Positions 1 to 5,770 of a DNA stretch of 10,000 nt are shown here, in pieces. The DNA comes from Candidatus Hydrogenedens sp. (GTDB lineage Bacteria > Hydrogenedentota > Hydrogenedentia > Hydrogenedentales > Hydrogenedentaceae), in contig JAIWNQ010000131.1 of assembly GCA_020216745.1 (NCBI GenBank), positions 1 to 10,000 of the forward strand. Reading direction: 5' to 3'. The stretch's first letter is position 1. Each line of letters starts with the position of its first letter. A model generated the notes under the pieces. That model worked only from the letters and a program-made list of their open reading frames with translations. It searched no databases and was not told the DNA's origin. Both the position numbers and the translations under genes were made by a program.

Positions 1-730
1 CTAATGCCATATTCTTTGCATGATTATCCAGCGGTAATTCTAACAACAAAGAATGAAATAATCCGTAGATTTTTTCGACTGCATTTTTCATTACTGCTGG
101 AAATGTATTTGGTAAAGGTGCTGTTGCTGGTAATTTTTCAGCCACATTGCCAATAATAAACATTAATAAATAGATTCCAAAACTTACCAGTCCAGCTGTA
201 ATCGGATATTTTATTAATGAAGAAATAAAAAGCCCTATGCTTAATACAGCCATCCCCATCAGAAAAACAGAACATAACCCAAACAACAAAACGCTCCATT
301 CTACTTCTGTAAAGGGAAGTAAAAGAAAAACATTAAGAGCAATTAAAATAACCGCCAAAGCAAGCATGGCTAACGCAGAACTAAATTTACCCAATATAAT
401 ATCCCTATCCCTCAGTGGGTATGTTAATAATAACTCCATTGTCCCTCGATGGTACTCTTCTGATAACAGACGCATGGAAATTATCGGAGATAAAAACATA
501 ATCATAATGCCACAAAAAACAAAATACGGACTTAAAAATGTCTCCTCAAAATCTGGCACTGTGGTATAGCCATACTGAAATGGCGATTGAGATATTTGCA
601 CATACGTTAAAAATGACAAGATAAATGCCACCCCTGTTAACGTAGCTATCAACCCCAAAATCACATACCCTGATGGAGTAACAAAAAAACTTATAAACTC
701 ACGTTTTGCTATATTCCAAATAGATTTCAT
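1..730 (-). CDS. ABC-2 type transporter permease, GldF/NosY-like (partial, C-terminus beyond left edge)
   Basis: Translating the minus strand from the ATG at 728-730 gives an open frame of about 243 residues that reaches the left edge without a stop, so the gene is partial. It begins MKSIWNIAKREFISFFVTP, the usual cytoplasmic entry of ABC-2 permeases, followed by a hydrophobic segment (about residues 21-42). An extracytoplasmic stretch and a second helix follow, then the family motif SMRLLSEEYHRGTMELLLT (about residues 84-102), then further hydrophobic segments. That motif is typical of the membrane subunit that pairs with GldA/NosF-type ATPases. The start overlaps the ATPase stop by one base and a perfect AGGAGG precedes it by 7 nt, so the two are translationally coupled. 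The substrate is unknown. In GldA/GldF-like operons a GldG-like protein often follows, which would lie off the left edge. Confidence 0.88.
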   Translation of the reverse strand, partial: MKSIWNIAKREFISFFVTPSGYVILGLIATLTGVAFILSFLTYVQISQSPFQYGYTTVPDFEETFLSPYFVFCGIMIMFLSPIISMRLLSEEYHRGTMELLLTYPLRDRDIILGKFSSALAMLALAVILIALNVFLLLPFTEVEWSVLLFGLCSVFLMGMAVLSIGLFISSLIKYPITAGLVSFGIYLLMFIIGNVAEKLPATAPLPNTFPAVMKNAVEKIYGLFHSLLLELPLDNHAKNMAL

Positions 731-1461
731 TACTTTCCCTCCTGCACCATCTCATCTCGAGAAATTGCATTTAAAAATGCTTGCTCGATTTCAACTACCG
801 ATTTCTCAGGGTCAATAGCAATCTCCGATACAATCCTACCGTCATTCAGAATTAATGCCCGTGAACAAAGTTGTGAAACTTCAGACAATATATGCGTGCT
901 TAATAAAACAGTATGATTTACTCTAAAACTTCTAATTAACTCGCGAATCTCGACAATTTGATGTGGGTCTAAACCTACTGTCGGTTCGTCTAAAATAATA
1001 ACTGGTGGAGAGCCAATAAGTGCTTGAGCAAGACCTAATCTTTGACGATAACCTTTAGATAATGTTCCTACAACCCGCTCATATACATCTTTTAACCCAC
1101 AGGTTTCGACAACCTGATTAACCGAAGATTTGAGACTGGTTCTCGGAATATTTTTAATTTGTGCAACAAACAATAAAAATGACTTTACTGTCATCTCATC
1201 ATATAAAGGCACCCTTTCTGGTAAGTAACCAATGAGTCTTTTTACTTCTAATGGATACTCATGAATTTCATATTTTCCAATCTTTGCTGTTCCATAACTC
1301 GCTGGCATAAATCCAGTAAGAATACGCATCATCGTACTTTTCCCAGCTCCATTTGGACCTAAAAGACCAACACTCTCCCCTTCCTGAATAGAAAATGAAA
1401 TTTCCTTCAACGCACAAAATAAACCATAATACTTTGTTATTTTATTAACCTCAATCATCAT
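730..1461 (-). CDS. ABC transporter ATP-binding protein (GldA/CcmA-like exporter ATPase)
   Basis: This 243-residue cytoplasmic ATPase powers the adjoining membrane permease. All nucleotide-binding motifs are visible: Walker A GPNGAGKST (residues 35-43), a Q-loop region reading IGYLPER (77-83, with Glu where many ABC proteins have Gln, as is common in this subfamily), the signature LSKGYRQR (134-141), Walker B VIILDEP (154-160), D-loop GLDP (163-166) and switch His190. Length is normal for a single-domain exporter ATPase. Two adjacent ATG codons open the frame and I keep the first. The upstream ribosome site is weak (TAGG about 11 nt away), so the second ATG is equally possible. The stop overlaps the permease start. 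The KYYG...ALKEISF opening and the GYLPE motif resemble GldA and other drug or gliding-type exporters, but the cargo cannot be read from sequence. Confidence 0.93.
   Translation of the reverse strand: MMIEVNKITKYYGLFCALKEISFSIQEGESVGLLGPNGAGKSTMMRILTGFMPASYGTAKIGKYEIHEYPLEVKRLIGYLPERVPLYDEMTVKSFLLFVAQIKNIPRTSLKSSVNQVVETCGLKDVYERVVGTLSKGYRQRLGLAQALIGSPPVIILDEPTVGLDPHQIVEIRELIRSFRVNHTVLLSTHILSEVSQLCSRALILNDGRIVSEIAIDPEKSVVEIEQAFLNAISRDEMVQEGK
738..743 (-). promoter_or_regulatory. Shine-Dalgarno site for the permease, inside the ATPase 3' end
   Basis: On the minus strand AGGAGG lies 7 nt before the permease ATG (728-730), within the last codons of the ATPase. It supports this start and coupled translation across the TAATG junction. 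Confidence 0.8.
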
Positions 1462-1626
1462 TAGACATATTTACCTATCATTTCCCGATTAAAATTATAA
1501 TCCTCTCACTATTTGAATATTATATTCCTTCCTTTACAAATCTTTTTTGATTTAACGGAATTGTGAAACTGTATTATGACCATACTGTATTGATTTTATG
1601 TGTCTTAATTCAACTTTTATTTACAA
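1462..1626 (-). other. Spacer between UroD-like gene and ABC ATPase, with short direct repeat
   Basis: This 165-bp AT-rich gap shows no ORF and no clear terminator hairpin. Two TATAAT-like boxes occur on the minus strand but without a good -35 at proper spacing. An 8-bp direct repeat (plus strand ACTGTATT at 1568-1575 and 1584-1591, 16 bp apart) is present and might be a regulator site or chance. Whether the ATPase has its own promoter is undecided. Confidence 0.35.
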
Positions 1627-2781
1627 CTAACCAAAAACCTGCCTCATGCGGTCGCAATAATAACGAATATTATCCCATTTTGCATCAGGGGGGATACGAT
1701 GGTCGGGACAAGGAATAAATCCACCCAAATCAACCAAAGGCTTTAGCCTTTCTATCTCACGGTCAACAGCATCTCTATCATGAAGGAATACTACTTTGTT
1801 CATTCCTCCGACACCACGCAAACCTTTGCCATATTTTTCTCTCCATGGGGCAATACTTGCGTTCCATGTACCAACTTCTATTGGGAACATGGTGTTCACA
1901 CCATTATAAAACCATGTGGGAATAAGGGCATCAATACAGCCATCACAATCTAACGAAACAATATCCAATCCATAACTATTACATAACTCTGTAATCCTTT
2001 TATAATGAGGTCCGACCAATTCATCAAATACTGAGGGGATTACCAGAGGTCCATTCTTAAAACAGATATCTTCCCAAAAATGAGCAAAATCATACTTAGC
2101 ACCATTTTGTAAGGCTCGTTTCGTATTCTGATAACAAAGTTCTCCATAAGTATCAATCATTTCCTTAAACAAATCAGGGTCATCAGCATAAATATAACTT
2201 AATCCCACTACGCCTATAATATTTCTTAGAGAACCTAATAAACTACCGCAATGCAACCCATACAGATAATCACGTTCATCCTTTTTGAGAAATTCTTCTC
2301 CTCCCTCTCCAAAAGGTATCATTTTATCATTTACACGAACAAGTGTTTTTAACATTCTATTTTCATTATATTGAAGCCGTGGCAGGTAATGTTCTTCCCA
2401 ATCCTTTCGAGTTTTTAAAAGATGGTCAAACTCTGACGGAATAGAAACCGCTCCCAATTTTTCGAGGACTATAACACCATCTTCATTCTGAACTTTTTTG
2501 GAGCCATCGGGTAATTCTTCAAAAACTTTTCGTTCAAATAATGGGTCTAAATGGGCATTAGGTTTAAATACCGAATAATAATTAAAATCAAAACCTAACT
2601 TCTCACTTAATACAGCATCTACAGGATTCCCATCTATCCATTCTTCTGCTTCTTCTTTAGTAATATATCCTTCATCTGCCCATTTCTTTAACGTCTCGTT
2701 CCAAAAACCAAAATGAACTATCGGTAAACGGTCATATGGTTCATACCTCAAAACTGCAAGAGCCCTTTCCCTATGTGTCAT
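1627..2781 (-). CDS. UroD-like (uroporphyrinogen decarboxylase/corrinoid methyltransferase superfamily) protein
   Basis: This 384-residue cytoplasmic protein has the opening MTHRERALAVLRYEPYDRLP, the late block WEDICFKNGPLVIP, the DCDG segment (278-281), the PIEVGTW block (300-306) and the ending GGFIPCPDHRIPPD (353-366). These are hallmarks of the UroD/MtaA superfamily branch common in Planctomycetota-like genomes. It is probably not HemE itself, because the usual N-terminal HemE signature is absent. Members of this superfamily move methyl groups through corrinoid proteins, but no corrinoid protein lies nearby and the classical His-X-Cys zinc pair of MtaA is not evident, so the reaction is unknown. 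The frame opens further upstream at a TTG (2796), but that codon overlaps the ribosome site. The ATG at 2779-2781 has GAGGAG at ideal spacing and gives the usual family N-terminus. It is co-oriented with the ABC genes, 165 bp upstream of them. Confidence 0.85.
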   Translation of the reverse strand: MTHRERALAVLRYEPYDRLPIVHFGFWNETLKKWADEGYITKEEAEEWIDGNPVDAVLSEKLGFDFNYYSVFKPNAHLDPLFERKVFEELPDGSKKVQNEDGVIVLEKLGAVSIPSEFDHLLKTRKDWEEHYLPRLQYNENRMLKTLVRVNDKMIPFGEGGEEFLKKDERDYLYGLHCGSLLGSLRNIIGVVGLSYIYADDPDLFKEMIDTYGELCYQNTKRALQNGAKYDFAHFWEDICFKNGPLVIPSVFDELVGPHYKRITELCNSYGLDIVSLDCDGCIDALIPTWFYNGVNTMFPIEVGTWNASIAPWREKYGKGLRGVGGMNKVVFLHDRDAVDREIERLKPLVDLGGFIPCPDHRIPPDAKWDNIRYYCDRMRQVFG

Positions 2782-2788
2782 ATTCATT

Positions 2789-2794
2789 CTCCTC
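2789..2794 (-). promoter_or_regulatory. Shine-Dalgarno site deciding the UroD-like start
   Basis: GAGGAG on the minus strand sits 7 nt before the ATG at 2779-2781 and only 1 nt before the ATG at 2785-2787. It also overlaps codons that a TTG start at 2796 would need. The position therefore favours the 2781 start. Confidence 0.75.
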
Positions 2795-3012
2795 AATATA
2801 TTTCTTTAGAAGTTAAGTACTTTTTATTTATATTACTATACTATAAAAAAAGGAAAATAAAAAATTAATTCCATCAGATTAAACATTAGTATTACTGTTA
2901 AATAACTTCATTCTTTCTTCTTCCATGTCCTACGTGTTCCATTTACCCCATTTCACCAGCGAAACAGTAACAGATTCTCTATGCCAAAAGCAAAAGGCTT
3001 GTGATACTACAA

Positions 3013-3039
3013 GGTGATGACAGAATCCATGCTGTCACC
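3013..3039. repeat. Imperfect inverted repeat / hairpin in the divergent spacer
   Basis: GGTG (3013-3016), a 3-nt bulge, then ACAG (3020-3023) can pair with CTGTCACC (3032-3039) around an 8-nt loop. No T-run follows on either strand at the usual distance, so it does not look like an intrinsic terminator. It lies at the right end of the GC-richer island and may belong to a dispersed repeat, a small RNA or a regulator site. Confidence 0.5.
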
Positions 3040-3103
3040 AATTACATTCATAGTTTGATAAATTAATTCTTTTTGCAATGGAAGCATAATTCGTAGTAAT
3101 ATT

Positions 3104-3130
3104 ATATAAACTGAATTTATAGTTTTATAT
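3104..3130. repeat. Inverted repeat upstream of the apbE promoter
   Basis: ATATAAACT (3104-3112) and AGTTTTATAT (3121-3130) are complementary apart from one extra T in the right arm, around an 8-nt spacer. The repeat ends about 28 bp before the TATAAT box, a place where an activator or repressor could bind. The sequence is very AT-rich, so chance is a real alternative. Confidence 0.4.
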
Positions 3131-3135
3131 GACGT

Positions 3136-3164
3136 TTTATTGATTCCCTTTGCTATTTTATAAT
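3136..3164 (+). promoter_or_regulatory. Candidate promoter of the apbE operon
   Basis: A perfect TATAAT (3159-3164) lies 37 nt before the apbE start codon. At 17-bp spacing the upstream hexamer is TTTATT (3136-3141), a poor -35 match, and a TTGATT at 3140-3145 is too close (13 bp). Activation by a bound protein, or a sigma factor other than the housekeeping one, would explain the weak -35. This is a guess from short motifs in AT-rich DNA. Confidence 0.35.
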
Positions 3165-3201
3165 AACCATGTTTTTATCTCTATAATAAAAAGGTTTTTA
3201 C

Positions 3202-4230
3202 TTGAAAAAATCTTTATATAAAATAGTCATATATTTATTCTTTATTATTCTCCCTCTTGGAGGACACGGGGAAGCAACCCAATCAGTGACTGTCCGTTTC
3301 CTTGCTATGGGAACAGAGTTCGTTTTTATTATTTATCCTCCCTTTGATGGTATGCTTGAAGAAGATGTTCGTAATTTATGTGAACCTGCTATCACTGCTG
3401 TCAATAACCTTGAAAAACATATCAGTCATTACTTACCAGATAATGACCTTGCACGACTAAATCAATCCGCAGGTTCAGGCGTTCTTAAAGTAAACAGCGA
3501 CCTTTTTGAAGTTATCCGCTGGTCCAAACGATACTGGGAACGCACTGATGGTGCATTTGACCCAAGTGTAGGTCCTTTATTAGACCTCTGGGGATTTTAT
3601 AGGAAGAACAAACAGGACATTCCATCGGATAATGAAATCTCTGAAGCATTAAAAAAGGTAGGCATGGATAAAGTAATCATCAATGTTGATGAACAATCTG
3701 TTGGACTTACAGTCCCCGAAATGCGTCTTGATTTTGGTGGTATAGGGAAAGGGTTAGCTTTGGATCGGGCAAAGGCAATATTAAAAGAACAAGGGATAAA
3801 ATCGGGTATTTTACATGCAGGCACAAGTTCTATTGTTGCAATAGGTACACCACCTAACCAGGCAGGTTGGAAAATTGGCATCCGTTCCCCTTATAATAAA
3901 GATGAAACGATTGAAGAATTTTTAATTAATGATGAATCTCTTTCTACCTCTTCCGTTTCCGAACAATTTTTGGAACGAAAAGGTAAAAAGTATGGTCATA
4001 TATTTAACCCAAAAACAGGTCGTCCTGTAGATACCAATATTGTGAGTTCAACAGTTATTTGTAAAACAGCGACAGAAAGTGATGCTTTAAGCACATCGTT
4101 CTTTGTGCTTGGTATCGATAAAACAAAAGAGTATTGCAAAAAATTTCCTGATGTGAAAGTTTTCCTTGTGTCGGAACATAATAATAAATTAGATAAACAA
4201 TATATTAACCTTAAACAAAGCGAGGAATAG
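3202..4230 (+). CDS. apbE: FAD:protein FMN transferase (ApbE family), exported
   Basis: ApbE uses FAD to attach FMN covalently to a Thr or Ser of extracytoplasmic redox proteins such as RnfG, NqrC or NosR. The 342-residue product has a short basic start and hydrophobic segment (about residues 8-20), a signal peptide without a lipobox. Family blocks follow in order: MGTEF (36-40), GAFDPSVGPL (117-126), DFGGIGKGLALD (177-188), HAGTSS (205-210), GHIFNPKTGRPV (265-276) and ESDALSTSFFVLG (292-304), whose Asp294 is the expected metal ligand. Length is typical. The start is a TTG, with AAAGG 7 nt upstream and an in-frame stop just before. The next ATG would remove the signal peptide and half of the MGTEF block. 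It is followed 2 nt later by the Gfo/Idh/MocA gene, so they share a transcript. No FMN-binding target domain is encoded in the window, so its substrate lies elsewhere or is unconventional. Confidence 0.94.
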   Translation: MKKSLYKIVIYLFFIILPLGGHGEATQSVTVRFLAMGTEFVFIIYPPFDGMLEEDVRNLCEPAITAVNNLEKHISHYLPDNDLARLNQSAGSGVLKVNSDLFEVIRWSKRYWERTDGAFDPSVGPLLDLWGFYRKNKQDIPSDNEISEALKKVGMDKVIINVDEQSVGLTVPEMRLDFGGIGKGLALDRAKAILKEQGIKSGILHAGTSSIVAIGTPPNQAGWKIGIRSPYNKDETIEEFLINDESLSTSSVSEQFLERKGKKYGHIFNPKTGRPVDTNIVSSTVICKTATESDALSTSFFVLGIDKTKEYCKKFPDVKVFLVSEHNNKLDKQYINLKQSEE

Positions 4231-4232
4231 CC

Positions 4233-5702
4233 ATGAAATCCAATACCTCTCGTAATGTATCTCGTAGAAACTTTATCAAAACAGCAAGTACTGCCACAGG
4301 ACTGATTATTATGGCAGGGAAAGCCCCGTTTTCCTATGCACTTAATGACAAAGTAAAGGTCGGTTGTGTTGGCTGTGGAGGACAGGGAAGTTTCCATATT
4401 AAAGACGGCTTGATGGGCACATCCGACATTGTCATCACTGCGGTATGTGATGCCTATGGTCCTCACCAACGGTTAGCAGTACAATTAGCTCAAATTTCAA
4501 ATGCAGGCATTGCACTTGAACCTGGACAAGGATTGACAGAAGAACAACGGCAAAAAGCAATCGCAGCATTCAAACCAAAGAGTTATTATGACTATCGGGA
4601 AATGTTAGAGAAAGAAGAATTGGATGCAGTCGTCATTGCGACACCACTCCATACTCATTATCAAATCACTATGGATAGTTTAAGTGCTGGCAAATATGTA
4701 TTCTGTGAAAAGACTATGTGTTACGAAATTGAACAAGCTCGAGATGTCGTAAAGAAATGCCACGAAACAGGTAAATGGGTTCAGGTAGGACATCAACGGA
4801 GGTATAATCCTTTATATAATAAAGCCTTAATGATGATTTGGGAAGAAGGAACTATTGGACGAATCGTACATATTGACGCTCAATGGCATCGCAACAACGA
4901 TTGGCGACGTCCAATTAACAAAGACCATAAACTTAACTCTCAAGAAGCCCGCTTCATTAAAGATTTGGAACGCTATATGAACTGGCGTCTATACAAAGAG
5001 TCATCCAGAGGCTTATTAACAGAATTAGCAACCCATCAATTAGATATCGTTTCTTGGTTCCTTGATGCCGTGCCCAAACGCGTTTACGGTTGTGGTAGTT
5101 TAGACTATTGGAGAGATGGACGCGAAATTCACGACAGTATCAATGTCATTTATGAATTTGATATTACACCTGAAAACCGTGGTTATCGTGCTATAAATGC
5201 TCGAAGCAGTTATCAGGATAAGATGGCAATTAATCAGCCTTATACAGTTCAATTGATGTATTCCAGTATTACCGCCAATGCGAAAAAAGGATGCAACGAA
5301 CTCATCCAAGGAGATGAGGGCACCATTGAATTAAGTGAAGAAGGTGGAACGTTCTATCCAGAAGCCACAGCCAAAATTTCATGGGGTGAATCTGGAAGTG
5401 CTGAACAAACTGCAACGGTTATCACCTCTGGCGGAACATTGAAGCTCAGCAACAAAGCACTTCAAGAAGGCAAACCGATTGTTGTAGATAATACACGTTC
5501 TGTTGACCAACTCCAATTTATGCGGTTCGCAAAAGATATAAAAGAAGGTGGCGTACCAAAAGCAAACCAAATGGTCGGTCTACGGGCTACCGTTATGGCT
5601 CTTTCAGGTTATCAAGCAATTGAGGAAAGGCGAATGGTTGAAATTGACCCAGCTCTATATACCTTCGATTTTCCGACACCTGACCCATCAATGGTTAGTT
5701 AA
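4233..5702 (+). CDS. Tat-exported Gfo/Idh/MocA family oxidoreductase
   Basis: This 489-residue NAD(P)-dependent oxidoreductase probably acts on a sugar, inositol or a derivative. A twin-arginine signal (SRRNFIK, residues 10-16) with a hydrophobic stretch and a likely cleavage after FSYA (36) sends it to the periplasm folded, presumably with bound cofactor, as in glucose-fructose oxidoreductase. The Rossmann domain starts VKVGCVGCGGQG (41-52). CEKTM (158-162) carries the conserved Glu-Lys pair, GHQRRYNP (186-193) opens the second domain, and THQLD (267-271) supplies the usual His and Asp of the active site. The C-terminal region is the normal alpha/beta dimerisation domain. GAGGAA overlapping the apbE stop is 5 nt before the ATG. 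The tight spacing to apbE shows co-transcription. Substrate cannot be assigned, as paralogues of this family are very numerous in Planctomycetota-like genomes. Confidence 0.92.
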   Translation: MKSNTSRNVSRRNFIKTASTATGLIIMAGKAPFSYALNDKVKVGCVGCGGQGSFHIKDGLMGTSDIVITAVCDAYGPHQRLAVQLAQISNAGIALEPGQGLTEEQRQKAIAAFKPKSYYDYREMLEKEELDAVVIATPLHTHYQITMDSLSAGKYVFCEKTMCYEIEQARDVVKKCHETGKWVQVGHQRRYNPLYNKALMMIWEEGTIGRIVHIDAQWHRNNDWRRPINKDHKLNSQEARFIKDLERYMNWRLYKESSRGLLTELATHQLDIVSWFLDAVPKRVYGCGSLDYWRDGREIHDSINVIYEFDITPENRGYRAINARSSYQDKMAINQPYTVQLMYSSITANAKKGCNELIQGDEGTIELSEEGGTFYPEATAKISWGESGSAEQTATVITSGGTLKLSNKALQEGKPIVVDNTRSVDQLQFMRFAKDIKEGGVPKANQMVGLRATVMALSGYQAIEERRMVEIDPALYTFDFPTPDPSMVS

Positions 5703-5770
5703 TTCTATATATTTACACATATAAATTAACGAAATAAAATTATTAACATAAAGAAAGAGAAAGTGATGCC
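5703..5770 (+). other. Short AT-rich operon spacer
   Basis: This 68-bp gap between the oxidoreductase and the cytochrome gene contains no terminator hairpin. Its purine-rich end (AAAGAAAGAGAAAG) serves as a weak ribosome-binding region. Read-through from the upstream genes is likely. Confidence 0.4.

Larger units (their letters stand above)
2782..3201. other. Divergent intergenic region with internal GC-richer island
   Basis: This 420-bp spacer separates the leftward UroD-like gene from the rightward apbE operon. By direct count 2821-2880 is about 13% G+C and 3061-3180 about 20-23%, whereas 2921-3040 is about 43%. No frame through the island gives a convincing protein: the longest runs are short, stop-bounded and lack ribosome sites. 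It holds a bulged hairpin (3013-3039) and an 8-bp inverted pair, TTACTGTT at 2892-2899 and AACAGTAA at 2963-2970. Promoters for both directions should lie in the AT-rich flanks. Overlapping TATAGT boxes occur on the minus strand near 2835-2845 without a clear -35. I recognise no known riboswitch class. Confidence 0.5.

Noticed and set aside
237..569. Plus-strand open frame of 110 codons near the left edge
   Set aside because: It lies antisense to the ABC-2 permease, whose minus-strand frame shows clear family motifs; the plus-strand product resembles nothing.
2782..2796. Five-codon N-terminal extension of the UroD-like gene from a TTG at 2796
   Set aside because: The extension overlaps the GAGGAG ribosome site, and the ATG at 2781 gives correct spacing and the usual family N-terminus.
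2782..3201. FMN or cobalamin riboswitch in the spacer next to apbE and the UroD-like gene
   Set aside because: I looked for the conserved cores of both classes on both strands and found neither; the hairpin at 3013-3039 does not fit either fold.
3996..4469. Minus-strand 157-codon frame across the apbE/oxidoreductase junction
   Set aside because: It is antisense to two strongly recognisable genes, with no ribosome site and no protein-like features.
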